Counted from the stretch's first letter, positions 39,692 to 49,181 are shown. The stretch: DNA of 64,000 bases from Jatrophihabitans endophyticus (GCF_900129455.1 NZ_FQVU01000001.1:744001-808000); one strand, 5' to 3'. Numbers and translations are program-made. The notes: a model not told the origin generated them from the letters alone.

Positions 39692-41427
39692 GCGGAACCC
39701 TGCGTGCGGCCCTGCGCGAGGTCCCGCGCGAGCGCGCGGCCGGCGGCCCGGCCGGAGAAGATGCAGCCGCCCAGGAACGTCCCCTCCAACGCGTTGTAGC
39801 CGTGCACGCCGCCGCCGCCGAATCCGGCGACCTCGCCGGCCGCGTAGAGGCCCGGGAACGGCGAGCCGTCGGCGCGGACCACCTGCGAGTCGAGGTCGGT
39901 CTCGATGCCGCCCAGCGTCTTGCGGGTCAGGATGTTGAGCCGGACGGCGATCAGCGGGCCGTGCGCGGGGTCGAGGATGCGGTGCGGCTTCGCGACGCGC
40001 GAGACCTTGTCGCCGAAGTAGGCGCGCGCGTTCTGCACGGCCATGAGCTGCAGGTCCTTCGAGTACGCGTTCCCGACCTCGCGGTCACGCGCGACGATCT
40101 GCCGTTCGAGGTGCTCGACGTCGAGCTGCGGGCCGCGGGCGATCTTGTTCATGCCGGCGACGAGCTCGGCCAGGGTGTCGGCGACGACGAAGTCCTCGCC
40201 GTGCTCCTTGAACGCCTCGACCGGCGCGGCCGCGCCCTTGCTCAGCCGCGTCTTGACCGTGAGCTTGAGATCCTTGCCGGTGATGTCGGGGTTCTGCTCC
40301 GACCCCGAGAGCGCGAACTCCTTCTCGATGATCGACTGCGTGAGCACGAACCACGAGTAGTCGTGGCCGCTGGCGAGGATCGCCTTCATCGTCGCGTTGG
40401 TGTCGAAGCCGGGGAAGTTCGGGGCGGGCAGCCGGTCGCCGACGGCGTCGAACCACAGCGACGACGGGCCCGGGATGATGCGGATCGCGTGATCGGGCCA
40501 GATCGGGTCCCAGTTGACGATGCCCTCGGTGTAGTGCCACATCCGGTCGCGGTTGACGATGTGCGCCCCGGCCCGTTCGGAGATCTCCAGCATGCGTCCG
40601 TCCACGTGCGCGGGGACGCCGGAGATCATCGTGGCCGGGGGCTGCCCGAGCCGCTCGACGGGCCAGTTGCGGCGGATCAGCTCGTGGTTGTGACCGATGC
40701 CGCCCGACGTGACCACCACGGCGCCGGCGCGGAACTCGAACGGCCCCACCTCGTCGCGCGTGGACGCCCGGCCCCGCGCGAGTCCCTCGTCCTGCGGGGT
40801 GCGGCTGAGCGCCGTGCCGCGCACGCCGACGGCGACCCCGTCCTCGATCACGACCTCGTCGACGCGGTGCCGGAAGGCGAACGTCACCAGGCCGCGACGC
40901 TCGGCCGCGAGCACCGGTTCGGCGAAGACGCGGACGACCTCGGGGCCGGTCCCCCACGTCAGGTGAAAGCGGGGCACCGAGTTCCCGTGCCCGGTCGCGT
41001 CGTGCCCGCCCCGCTCGGCCCAGCCCACGATCGGGGTGATCCGCAGGCCGAGGCCGTGCAGGTAGTCGCGCTTCTCGGTGGCGGCGAAGCGGACGTACGC
41101 CTCGGCCCACTGCCGCGGCCAACGGTCCTCGGGGTAGCGGCCCCCGGTGTCGTCCTCGCGGTCGAAGCCGGCGCTGCCCAGCCAGTCCTGCAGCGCGAGC
41201 TCGTAGGAGTCCTTGATGCCCAGTCGGCGCTGCTCGGGGGTGTCGACCATGAACAGCCCGCCGAGCGACCAGAACGCCTGGCCGCCGAGGTTGTTGCGAT
41301 TCTCCTGGTCGATCACCAGCACCCGGCGCCCCGCCCGGGCCAGCTCGTAGGTCGCGACCAGCCCGGCGAGGCCCGCCCCCACCACGATGACGTCGGCATT
41401 GTCGGGATCGTCGGACCTGCTGCTCAC
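39688..41427 (-). CDS. FAD-binding dehydrogenase (flavocytochrome c/KsdD-like)
   Basis: A 579-residue flavoprotein of the fumarate reductase / 3-ketosteroid dehydrogenase superfamily. FAD motif DVIVVGAGLAGLVATYELARAG starts at residue 12; a mid-protein GAVVVTSGGIGHNHELIRR and the C-terminal GLYAAGEVAGFGGGGVHGYNALEG complete the FAD fold. GGIETDLDSQVVRADG marks the family's substrate side. The substrate is not defined by sequence; steroids or other unsaturated compounds are possible. I chose GTG 41427, with GGGAG five bases upstream. It is the first gene of a three-gene unit. Confidence 0.9.
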   Translation of the reverse strand: MSSRSDDPDNADVIVVGAGLAGLVATYELARAGRRVLVIDQENRNNLGGQAFWSLGGLFMVDTPEQRRLGIKDSYELALQDWLGSAGFDREDDTGGRYPEDRWPRQWAEAYVRFAATEKRDYLHGLGLRITPIVGWAERGGHDATGHGNSVPRFHLTWGTGPEVVRVFAEPVLAAERRGLVTFAFRHRVDEVVIEDGVAVGVRGTALSRTPQDEGLARGRASTRDEVGPFEFRAGAVVVTSGGIGHNHELIRRNWPVERLGQPPATMISGVPAHVDGRMLEISERAGAHIVNRDRMWHYTEGIVNWDPIWPDHAIRIIPGPSSLWFDAVGDRLPAPNFPGFDTNATMKAILASGHDYSWFVLTQSIIEKEFALSGSEQNPDITGKDLKLTVKTRLSKGAAAPVEAFKEHGEDFVVADTLAELVAGMNKIARGPQLDVEHLERQIVARDREVGNAYSKDLQLMAVQNARAYFGDKVSRVAKPHRILDPAHGPLIAVRLNILTRKTLGGIETDLDSQVVRADGSPFPGLYAAGEVAGFGGGGVHGYNALEGTFLGGCIFSGRAAGRALARDLAQGRTQGSA

Positions 41428-41600
41428 GCGCACTCCCTGGGTTCGGACCGGCACCGGTTCGATTCTGCCCGCGCGTCGCACCCGGGTCGATCTGCGTCAT
41501 CGGCCATCGTGACGGATGATCTGGCGTTAGTTCTCAAGTCGGACAGCGACCGGCCGATCCTAAGTCGGGATGTCCGAGACCCGATCAGACAGGTGACGCG

Positions 41601-44600
41601 ATGACAGCGGATGCCGAGACCGTGGCCGTCATGGGGCCCGCTCACGGCGCGGCGCAGCATGCCACGCGCGCGGGGCTGGGCCCCGAGGCCATGCTGTCGT
41701 TCCTCGGCGAGCTCGCCGAGCACTCCGGCAACGTCCTGTTCGTGCGGGGCGTCGACGGTCGCTACCTGTTCGCGAACACCGCGTTCGGCGAGCTGCTGGG
41801 GCGCTCGAGCGAGGACATCGTCGGGCGGACGACGCACGACCTCGTCCCGGCGGAGTACGCCGACGGCTACGTCGAGCACGACGAGCTGATCCTGCGCGAC
41901 GGCCAGACGCGCACCGTCCAGGAGACCGCCGTCGACGGCGCCGGCCAGGTGCGGCACTTCACGACGCACAAGTTCGCGGTCACCGCGCCGGACGGTCGGC
42001 GCTTCGCGGTCGGCGGCCTGTGCGTCGACGTCACCGACGTGGTGGTCGAGCGCCACTCGCGCTTCGAGTCCGAGACCCGCTTCCGCGCCGTGTTCGACCA
42101 CGCCCCGATCGGGCAGATCTACTCGCTCGTCGGCGGCCCGATCGAGTCGGTCAACGAGCCGATGGCCCGCATCCTCGGCTACCGCCCGGACGAGATCGTC
42201 GGTCGACCGTTCGCCGACTTCGCCCGACCGGCGGAGCTCGACCGGATCAAGACCGCCGCCGCGACGCTGCTCTCGGGCCAGGTGCGCAGCACGAGCGCGA
42301 TCCGTCGCCTGGTGCACCGCGACGGGCACGAGGTGCCGGTGCGGGTGACCAGCGCGCTGCTGCGCGACGAGTCCGGCGCCCCGCAGTGGTTCGTGTCGAT
42401 GGCCGCCGACATCACCGACGAGGAGCGCACCCAGGCCGAGCTGGCCAGTGCGCACGCCGCGGCCGTCTCGTCCTCGCAACGACTGCGGCTCATGCACGCC
42501 ATCGCGGCGGCGGCCAACGAGGCGGGCACGGCCGACGAGCTCGCGCCGCGGGTGCTCTCGCTGGTCCGCGAGTACACCGGGTGGCGCTGGGGTGCGCTCG
42601 TCGCCTGGTCGCCCGACGGCTCGGCGACGATCCGCTACCCGCACGGCGCGCTGCCGCCGGAGGCCCTCGCCGCGGTCACGCGTCTCGTCCCCGCGACCGA
42701 CGACCAGGTCACGCTGCACGAGGTCGTCGCGGAGCAGGTCGACGGCGTGGCCGTCGCCGTGGTGCCGCTGCTCGACGGGACACCGCCGGCCCGGCAGGCC
42801 TTCGTGTTCGTGCCGCCGGCACCGCACCTCACCGAGGACCACCGGACGCTGCTCACGCTGCTCGGCATCGAGGCGGCGCGGGTCGTCGAGCGCGAGTCGA
42901 CCGCGCGGCGGCTGCGCGACAGCGAGGCGCGCTTCCGCGCCGTGTTCGAGTCCTCGCCGCTGCCGATGGGGCTCACCCTGGGCGACTCGGGCGCGTACGC
43001 CGCCGTCAACGACGCGCTGTGCGCCCTCGTCGGCCGCCCCGCCGAGGAGCTCGTGGGGCACTCGGTGCGCGACTTCGTGCACCCCGACGACGCTGCGCGC
43101 ACCGACCCGGCCGGCGCCGCCGCGCTGGCCGCCCCCGACGGCCGCTCGACGGTCGAGCTGCGGCTGCGGCACTCGGACGGTCACTACGTCACCGTCATCA
43201 TCAGCCTGGCGTGGATGGACGGCCCCGACGGCGTCCGCCAGCTGCTCGCCCAGATGCACGACGTCACCGCGAGCCGGACGGTCGAGGAGATCCAGCGGCG
43301 ACAGGCCGAGGAGGACCCCCTCACCGGCCTGGCCAACCGCTCGCAGCTGAGCCGGTTGCTGGCCGCCCACGGCCGCGCCGGGCGCAGCTGCACCGCCCTG
43401 TTCCTCGACCTCGACGGCTTCAAGGCCATCAACGACACGCACGGCCACGACGCGGGTGACGAGGTGCTCATCGAGATCGCCCGCCGGCTGCGCGCCGCGG
43501 TCCGGGTCGGGGACCTCGTCTCCCGTATCGGTGGCGACGAGTTCGTCGTCGTGTGCCCGATCGAGGCGGACGCCGTCGCGGCCACGGTCGCGGTCGCCGA
43601 CCGCATCGAGCGGGCGCTGGCCGAGCCGGTCGCCCTCGACTCCGCCACCACGGCCGTGACCGCGAGCATCGGGCTGGCCACCGGCCTCGTCGACCCGCGC
43701 CACCCGCAGGCCCTGGTCCAGCGCGCCGACGCCGCGATGTACCAGGCCAAGCGGCTGGGCAAGGACCGGCTCGAGATCTACACGCCGGAGCTCCACGAGC
43801 GCACGATGACGCGGCGCCGTACCGAGAACGTCCTGCGCAACGCCATCGCCGAGGACCGCTTCATCGTCCACTACCAACCGATCGTCGACCTCGCCGACGA
43901 ACGTGTCGTCGGTGTCGAGGCCCTCGTGCGCCTGGTGGACGACCACAACAACCTCGTCCCGCCGGCCACCTTCATCGAGGTCGCCGAGGAGAGCGGCCTC
44001 GTCGTGCCGATGGGCAACTGGGTGCTGCACGAGAGCTGCCGCGCCGTCGTCGCGTTGCGCGAGCGCACCGGGTTGCCGCTGACGCTGTCGGTCAACATCG
44101 CCGCTCGCCAGGTCGCCCGGGCCGACTTCGCCCAGGCCGTCCTGCGCACGCTGGCAGAGACCGGGCTGCCCGAGGAGTCGCTCACCCTCGAGCTCACCGA
44201 GTCGGCCCTGCTCGAGGCCGATGTCGCCACGCTGGACCAGCTCGTCCAGCTGCGCGACCGCGGCGTCGTCGTCGGCCTCGACGACTTCGGCACCGGGTAC
44301 TCCTCGCTGTCCTACCTGCGCTCGTTCCCCGTCTCGCACCTCAAGGTCGACCGCTCCTTCGTGGCCGGGCTCGGCCGCGAGCGCGGCACCGCGGACGGTG
44401 CGAGCGGCTCGGACGATCTCGCCATCGTCCGGTCGGTCATCCGGCTCGCCGAGGACCTCGGCCTGCGTTGGATCGCCGAGGGGGTCGAGACCGCCGAGCA
44501 GCGCGACGTCCTGCGCAGCCTCGGCCGCGGCCTCGGGCAGGGCTACCTCTGGAGCCGGCCCGTCCCGGCCGACGACCTGCTCGACCTGCTCCTGCCCGCG

Positions 44601-44612
44601 TCCGTCTCCTGA
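41601..44612 (+). CDS. PAS-GAF-PAS-GGDEF-EAL diguanylate cyclase/phosphodiesterase
   Basis: A 1003-residue cyclic di-GMP turnover protein without membrane segments. Approximate order: PAS (residues 30-150; RYLFANTAFGELLGR), PAS (155-280; SVNEPMARILGYRPDEIVG), a GAF-like domain (295-435), PAS (440-560; AAVNDALCALVGRPAEEL), GGDEF and EAL. The cyclase signature GGDEF (residues 644-648) is intact, and the inhibitory I-site RVGD lies five residues before it. The phosphodiesterase has EAL near residue 773 plus LELTES, DDFGTGYSS, LKVDRSF and EGVE, so both activities look possible. The start at 41601 is an ATG. Ligands of the PAS/GAF domains are unknown. Confidence 0.96.
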   Translation: MTADAETVAVMGPAHGAAQHATRAGLGPEAMLSFLGELAEHSGNVLFVRGVDGRYLFANTAFGELLGRSSEDIVGRTTHDLVPAEYADGYVEHDELILRDGQTRTVQETAVDGAGQVRHFTTHKFAVTAPDGRRFAVGGLCVDVTDVVVERHSRFESETRFRAVFDHAPIGQIYSLVGGPIESVNEPMARILGYRPDEIVGRPFADFARPAELDRIKTAAATLLSGQVRSTSAIRRLVHRDGHEVPVRVTSALLRDESGAPQWFVSMAADITDEERTQAELASAHAAAVSSSQRLRLMHAIAAAANEAGTADELAPRVLSLVREYTGWRWGALVAWSPDGSATIRYPHGALPPEALAAVTRLVPATDDQVTLHEVVAEQVDGVAVAVVPLLDGTPPARQAFVFVPPAPHLTEDHRTLLTLLGIEAARVVERESTARRLRDSEARFRAVFESSPLPMGLTLGDSGAYAAVNDALCALVGRPAEELVGHSVRDFVHPDDAARTDPAGAAALAAPDGRSTVELRLRHSDGHYVTVIISLAWMDGPDGVRQLLAQMHDVTASRTVEEIQRRQAEEDPLTGLANRSQLSRLLAAHGRAGRSCTALFLDLDGFKAINDTHGHDAGDEVLIEIARRLRAAVRVGDLVSRIGGDEFVVVCPIEADAVAATVAVADRIERALAEPVALDSATTAVTASIGLATGLVDPRHPQALVQRADAAMYQAKRLGKDRLEIYTPELHERTMTRRRTENVLRNAIAEDRFIVHYQPIVDLADERVVGVEALVRLVDDHNNLVPPATFIEVAEESGLVVPMGNWVLHESCRAVVALRERTGLPLTLSVNIAARQVARADFAQAVLRTLAETGLPEESLTLELTESALLEADVATLDQLVQLRDRGVVVGLDDFGTGYSSLSYLRSFPVSHLKVDRSFVAGLGRERGTADGASGSDDLAIVRSVIRLAEDLGLRWIAEGVETAEQRDVLRSLGRGLGQGYLWSRPVPADDLLDLLLPASVS

Positions 44613-44622
44613 CCCCCGCCGG

Positions 44623-44711
44623 CTGGCCCCATCCCTGCGCGGCCGGCGCGACGGTTGGCCCCATGCCGGCGCGGTCACGACGCTCGCCCGACCGCGCTCG
44701 CATGGGGCCAA
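44623..44711. repeat. Intergenic palindromic repeat, locus 3 (extra half-unit plus complete 57-bp unit)
   Basis: The complete unit has left arm 44655-44677 (TTGGCCCCATG start), loop 44678-44688 and right arm 44689-44711. An additional degenerate left arm lies at 44623-44645, again exactly 32 bp before the next arm, as in locus 1. It lies between the GGDEF-EAL gene and the aldo/keto reductase. The conserved blocks (TTGGCCCCAT, GCGCGGT) with a variable middle are the same as at 6.4 and 37.1 kb. Confidence 0.85.
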
Positions 44712-44787
44712 CCCGACGCTCTCGCCGCCGACGGGTGAACGCCGGCCACGCCGTCGCGGCTACCAGGGCGCTCGTACCGTCGAGGTC

Positions 44788-45843
44788 ATGGACTATCGCA
44801 GCCTCGGTGGCACCGGCATGCAGGTCAGCCCGCTCTGTCTCGGGGCGATGATGTTCGGCGCCTGGGGCGAGCCCGATCACGACGTGTCGATCGGGATCAT
44901 CCACCGGGCGCTCGACGCGGGCATCAACTTCGTCGACACCGCGGACGTGTACTCCCAGGGCGAGTCCGAGACCATCGTCGGCAAGGCCCTCGCGGGCGGC
45001 CGGCGCGACGGCGTCGTCCTGGCCACCAAGTTCCACGCCCCGATGGACGTGGCGATGGGCGAGCCCGGCGGCGACCCGAACCGCAGGGGCAACTCACGCC
45101 GCTGGATCGTGCAGGAGGTCGAGAACAGTCTGCGCCGCCTGCAGACCGACTGGATCGACCTGTACCAGGTGCACCGCCCCGAGCGCGACACCGCCGTCGA
45201 GGAGACGCTGTCGGCGCTGACCGACCTGCAGCGCGCCGGCAAGATCCGCGCGTTCGGCTCGTCGACCTTCCCCGCCCACGAGGTGGTCGAGGCGCAGTGG
45301 ACGAGCGAGCGCCGCGCACTCGGCCGCTTCGTCACCGAGCAGCCGCCGTACTCGATCCTCGCGCGCGGCATCGAGGCCGACCTGCTTCCGGTGACCGAGA
45401 AGTACGGCATGGGCGTGCTGCCGTGGAGCCCGCTGGCCGGCGGCTGGCTCTCGGGCCGGTACCGCAAGGGTCAGGACGCGCCGACGTCGCATCGGGCCGA
45501 CCGGATGCCCGCCCGCTACGACCTCGACGACCCCGCCAACCAGGCCAAGCTGGACGCCGCCGACGCCCTGGCGCAGCTGGCCGAGAAGTCGGGGCTGAGC
45601 CTCGTCCACCTGGCGCTGGCCTTCACGCTCGCGCACCCGGCAGTGACGGCGCCGATCATCGGCCCGCGGACGATGGCGCACCTCGAGTCGCAGCTCGGTG
45701 CGGCCGACGTCGTCCTCACCCCCGACGTCCTGGACGAGATCGACGCCATCGTGCCGCCCGGGACCACCCTGGCCGACATCGACAAGGGCTACGTCCCACC
45801 GTCGTTGCAGGACCCGTTCCTGCGCCGCCGGCGCACCGCGTAG
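44788..45843 (+). CDS. Aldo/keto reductase
   Basis: A 351-residue AKR TIM barrel. The start MDYRSLGGTGMQVSPLCLG is typical, with the catalytic Asp-Tyr in NFVDTADVYSQGESE, Lys in LATKFHAPM and His in LYQVHRPERD. The C-terminal NADPH-binding segment is APIIGPRTMAHLESQL. It is complete and serves as the comparison for the deleted copy at 58971-59273. The ATG at 44788 is the only sensible start. The substrate is unknown. Confidence 0.95.
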   Translation: MDYRSLGGTGMQVSPLCLGAMMFGAWGEPDHDVSIGIIHRALDAGINFVDTADVYSQGESETIVGKALAGGRRDGVVLATKFHAPMDVAMGEPGGDPNRRGNSRRWIVQEVENSLRRLQTDWIDLYQVHRPERDTAVEETLSALTDLQRAGKIRAFGSSTFPAHEVVEAQWTSERRALGRFVTEQPPYSILARGIEADLLPVTEKYGMGVLPWSPLAGGWLSGRYRKGQDAPTSHRADRMPARYDLDDPANQAKLDAADALAQLAEKSGLSLVHLALAFTLAHPAVTAPIIGPRTMAHLESQLGAADVVLTPDVLDEIDAIVPPGTTLADIDKGYVPPSLQDPFLRRRRTA

Positions 45844-45846
45844 GCG

Positions 45847-46170
45847 TCAGAAGGACGTGTCGGTCCGGTCCGCGAGCGCGTACGCGGCGCCGGACGCGAC
45901 CGCGGTGACGGCGAGGACGGCGGGCCACGCGCCGATCTTCTTCGCGAGCCCGTGCGAGCCGCCGAAAGCGCCGAGGTAGGTGCCGAGCAGCACCCCGGCG
46001 ACCCCGGGACCGGACGAGCGCAGCCAGGACCGCGCGCACCAGGCACCTGCGCCGGCGAGCACGACGCCGCCCAGCTCACGGCGCCCGGAGTAGCGCGCGG
46101 CGGCGAACCCACCGACGAGGCCGGCCGCGACGGCCGGGGCGGTGGGGACCGGGGAACGATGGCGCGCCAT
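45847..46170 (-). CDS. Small membrane protein, unknown function
   Basis: A 107-residue protein. Three or four hydrophobic segments (AVAAGLVGGFAA, GGVVLAGAGAW, GVAGVLLGTYLGAF, WPAVLAVTAVASGAAYALA) with a GGSHGLAKKIG loop. Similar short actinobacterial membrane proteins with this loop are known to me only as hypothetical. The ATG start at 46170 is clear, and the stop lies 3 bp from the convergent aldo/keto reductase. Confidence 0.75.
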   Translation of the reverse strand: MARHRSPVPTAPAVAAGLVGGFAAARYSGRRELGGVVLAGAGAWCARSWLRSSGPGVAGVLLGTYLGAFGGSHGLAKKIGAWPAVLAVTAVASGAAYALADRTDTSF

Positions 46171-46253
46171 GCGCCCAGACGCTACGCCGGCCGCCGCGCC
46201 GGCTTCCGCCGTGACCCGACCGGGCCCGGCGGTCACCGGCGCGCCGCCGCGCC

Positions 46254-47684
46254 TCACGCGGCGGCCGACTCCGCGCGGGCCCGCATCGGCAGCCGGAACA
46301 CGAGAGCGAAGGCGAGTGCGATCGGCGCCAGGCAGGCCCAGGCCGTCACGGTCAGCGCGTGCGTCGGCAGGTGCTCGCCGAAGCCCGACAGGAAGATCGT
46401 GCCGAGGATCGCGACGCCCAGCGACGTCGAGAGCTGCTGCGTCGCCTCCAGCACCCCGGAGGCCGAGCCGACCTCGCGCATGGACACGCTCGACAGGATG
46501 AACTGGAACAGCTGCCCGATGCTCGCGCCGGCACCCGCGCCGACGAGGAACAGGCCGGGCAGCAGGTCCCAGGACGACGCCGACGTGGCGCCGGTGACGG
46601 TGAGCGCCAGCGTCGCGACGCCGGCGGCGATGACGAGCAGCCCGATGTGCAGCACGTGGCGGCCGAGCCTGGCGACCGCCATCGTCCCGCCCACCATGCC
46701 GGCGATCATGCCGATCACCATCGGCATCAGGGTGAGGCCCGCGTGCATCGGCGACCAGCCCTCGCCGAGCTGACCGTAGAGGGACACGCACAGCAGCAGG
46801 CCACCGAAGGCGCCGAACAGGGCGAGCGCCACCGCGATCCCACTGAGGTAGTTGCGGTTCGTCAGCAGCGACGGCTCGATCAGCGCGTCGGACCTGCGCC
46901 GCTTCTCCCACACCAGGAAGACGAGGAGCAGGACGAGTCCCGCCGCCAGCAGTGCGAACGTCCAGAACGGCCAGCCCTCCGGCTGTGCCTCGATCAAGGG
47001 ATAGATGATGGCGACGAGGGCGAGGCCGATGAGCCACACGCCCGGGACGTCGAGCTTCATGCCGGAGTGGCTGGCGCCGCGCGGCAGCGTGCGCAACGCG
47101 AGCAGGAACGACACGACGCCGACGGGGACGTTGATCAGGAAGACGAGCCGCCAGCCGGTGCCCCACAGGTCCCAGTCGACCAGCGCGCCCGCCAGGATGG
47201 GGGCGGCGATCATGGGCAGGCCCATCGCCGGGCCGAACATGGCCGTCGCCTTGTCGAACTCCTTGTCGTCCAGGGCTTCGCGCATCAGGCCGAAGCCCTG
47301 CGGGATCATCAACGCGCCGAACGCGCCCTGCAGCGCACGGAACGCGATGAGCACCCCGATGTCGGGCGAGAGCGCGCAGGCGGCCGAGAAGATCGTGAAC
47401 CCGGCCGAGCCGACGAGGAAGAGGGGGCGCCGGCCGAGGATGTCCCCCAGCCGGGCGCCGGCGATGAGCAGGACGGCGAACGCGAGGGTGTACCCCGCGC
47501 TGAGCCATTGCACCGTGTTGGCCCCGCCGCCGAGATCGACGTGGATGGCGGGGCCGGCGATGTTGACGATCGTCGCGTCGAGCAGGTCCATGATGTTCGC
47601 GGCGAAGACGACGGCGAACACGACCCAGCGCAACGGGTTACGGGTTGCCGAGGTGATCGCGGCAGGCGAATCGAGAGCGGTCAT
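46254..47684 (-). CDS. MFS transporter, DHA2 (drug:H+ antiporter-2) type
   Basis: A 476-residue transporter with about fourteen predicted helices. DHA2 features are LLDATIVNIAGPAI in helix 1, LSAGYTLAFAVLLIAGARLGDILGRR in helix 2 and loop 2-3, and the helix 5 motif PAMGLPMIAAPILAGALVD with the GP-type motif C character. Drug or metabolite export is likely; the substrate is unknown. The ATG at 47684 was preferred over the frame to 47804, which covers operator-like repeats. The tandem 10-bp repeats at 47726-47755 lie about 42 bp upstream of the start. Confidence 0.93.
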   Translation of the reverse strand: MTALDSPAAITSATRNPLRWVVFAVVFAANIMDLLDATIVNIAGPAIHVDLGGGANTVQWLSAGYTLAFAVLLIAGARLGDILGRRPLFLVGSAGFTIFSAACALSPDIGVLIAFRALQGAFGALMIPQGFGLMREALDDKEFDKATAMFGPAMGLPMIAAPILAGALVDWDLWGTGWRLVFLINVPVGVVSFLLALRTLPRGASHSGMKLDVPGVWLIGLALVAIIYPLIEAQPEGWPFWTFALLAAGLVLLLVFLVWEKRRRSDALIEPSLLTNRNYLSGIAVALALFGAFGGLLLCVSLYGQLGEGWSPMHAGLTLMPMVIGMIAGMVGGTMAVARLGRHVLHIGLLVIAAGVATLALTVTGATSASSWDLLPGLFLVGAGAGASIGQLFQFILSSVSMREVGSASGVLEATQQLSTSLGVAILGTIFLSGFGEHLPTHALTVTAWACLAPIALAFALVFRLPMRARAESAAA

Positions 47685-47725
47685 GGTGACACCGTGGTCG
47701 GGCGGGCTGGCAGCCCCCGCACGCC

Positions 47726-47755
47726 GTGCTGGCACGTGCTGGCACGTGCTGGCAC
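47726..47755. promoter_or_regulatory. Three tandem 10-bp repeats (operator candidate)
   Basis: GTGCTGGCAC occurs three times head to tail without spacer. Each unit is nearly palindromic (GTGC-TG-GCAC), and the period of 10 bp puts all copies on one face of the helix. They lie in the promoter region of the DHA2 transporter, on its upstream side, so binding of a repressor or activator there is plausible. No regulator gene is adjacent. Confidence 0.5.
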
Positions 47756-47976
47756 GCCGCTGACAGCGGTCGACGGCGGACCGATCAGGACGCTCCACGG
47801 GCACGTCCGCCCGCCGCCGACGACGTCACATTTCCGCGGCAACCGCCTATGTCGCCCCGCATCGGCGACGGCAGGACCGACCGTCCCTGGACGGCGGCTC
47901 ACCCGGCCGTTAACGTCCGACGCGGTCGGCCGGGAGGGCGCCTCCCGTCGCACGACCGCCTGGGAGGGGCAGGACC

Positions 47977-48981
47977 ATGCGACTTGCGAAGTGGTTCGGT
48001 GTGCTGACGTCGTCGCTGCTGGTCGTGGCGGCGGCGCCGGCGACGGCATCGGCGGACGATCCGGAGCCGTGGTACGCGGACGGTCAGCTGTTCCGGGTCA
48101 CGTCCTACGACGGCCCCGGCAAGCTGATCGCGCATCTCGAGCTCTCCCCTGACGCTCGCGCGTTGATGGCCTCGGGCGAGAACCTCTCCTGGGACTGGGG
48201 CGACGGCACGAGCTGCCAGTCGGACCCGCCGACCGAGGCGAACTACGTGGCCGACGGCAACTCGACGTGCAGCGACCCCGACACGGTGACCCACGTCTAC
48301 CCTGCCCTACCGAGCGGGTACTACACCGTCTACACGGTCGGTGTCGCGCGCCGTCCCGGCGGAGGCCCGGTCGGCATGTGGGGTTACGCCTCCGCGACGG
48401 AGCTCCTTCCGGGATGGACGTACACGGGTCGCGAGTACACAAATCTCGTGACCTACGACGACCAGCCCGTCTCACTCGATCTGACCGCCTTCGCCCCACG
48501 CCACGACCAGTCGGCCCTGACGTATTCCGCGGACGTCTCCGAGCCCCGCTTCGGGTCGGTCGCGGTGTCGTCCGGCGTCATGACGTTCACCCCGGCCCGT
48601 ACCGGTCACACGGTGCTGTGGGCCGGCATGGGCTACCGCGACGGCAGAGCCATGGGTCTGAACATGGCCATCCGGATCGACGCGGTCCCCCACGCCGCGC
48701 CCCGGATCAGCTCGCTGTCGTGCGCGGCCACGGCGTCGGGACGCAGCCGCCGCCACACGTGCGGCATGCGCCTGCACAACGCCGACCGACGCACCAGCAC
48801 GAGCCGCTACACCACCACGATCACGAAGGCGTCCGGCCGGCGCGCGGTCGTGTCACGCACGACGGTCGAGGGGCAGCGCGATCACCGGGTCACCGTGCGG
48901 TTGGCCCGGGGCACGTACACCGTGCGCGTCGCGGGCGCGAGCCACCGTTCGACCACACGCACCTTCCGCGTCAAGGGCTGA
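47977..48981 (+). CDS. Secreted protein with PKD-like domain
   Basis: A 334-residue protein. A signal peptide (MRLAKWFGVLTSSLLVVAAA, cut near ASA) is followed by a PKD-like segment with SWDWGDGTSC and TVTHVYPALPSGYYTVYTV, the typical WDFGDG...HxY pattern. The C-terminal 100 residues are rich in Arg/Thr/Ser and contain a Cys pair (LSCAATASG, HTCGMRLHN) and a beta-rich end (GTYTVRVAGA). It is probably extracellular and adhesive or structural; no enzyme motif is seen. The start ATG follows GGGAGGGG. Confidence 0.82.
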   Translation: MRLAKWFGVLTSSLLVVAAAPATASADDPEPWYADGQLFRVTSYDGPGKLIAHLELSPDARALMASGENLSWDWGDGTSCQSDPPTEANYVADGNSTCSDPDTVTHVYPALPSGYYTVYTVGVARRPGGGPVGMWGYASATELLPGWTYTGREYTNLVTYDDQPVSLDLTAFAPRHDQSALTYSADVSEPRFGSVAVSSGVMTFTPARTGHTVLWAGMGYRDGRAMGLNMAIRIDAVPHAAPRISSLSCAATASGRSRRHTCGMRLHNADRRTSTSRYTTTITKASGRRAVVSRTTVEGQRDHRVTVRLARGTYTVRVAGASHRSTTRTFRVKG

Positions 48982-48995
48982 CCGGCCGCCGCGGG

Positions 48996-49115
48996 TCACC
49001 AGGGAACGACGCCGTCGTCGTCGAAGAAGCCGCGGGGGCCGTCGTCGGGCAGCGTCGCGAGTCGGATCGCGATCGCGGCGCCCTGCTCGGCCGTCCGCGG
49101 GCCTCCGAACCGAGC
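48996..49115 (-). pseudogene. Relic of a short-chain dehydrogenase, C-terminus only
   Basis: The reverse strand encodes GPRTAEQGAAIAIRLATLP then DDGPRGFFDDDGVVPW and a stop. This matches the C-terminus of actinobacterial SDRs that end in RTPEEGADTxVWLATLPDDGPTGGFF..PW. The catalytic YxxxK and cofactor regions are absent upstream of it. It lies in the gap between the secreted PKD protein and the lipoprotein gene, on the opposite strand. Confidence 0.6.
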
Positions 49116-49181
49116 GCACCGCGTGTGGCACTGTCGGGAGTCCACCGCCAGATCAGCTCGTCCCTGGGAGGGATCGTGCGC

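Noticed and set aside
41424-44711. A 1095-codon reverse-strand open frame opposite the GGDEF-EAL gene
   Set aside because: It is Gly/Arg/Asp/Val-rich without domain motifs, and the forward frame has complete PAS, GGDEF and EAL signatures. High GC content leaves long empty frames on the other strand.
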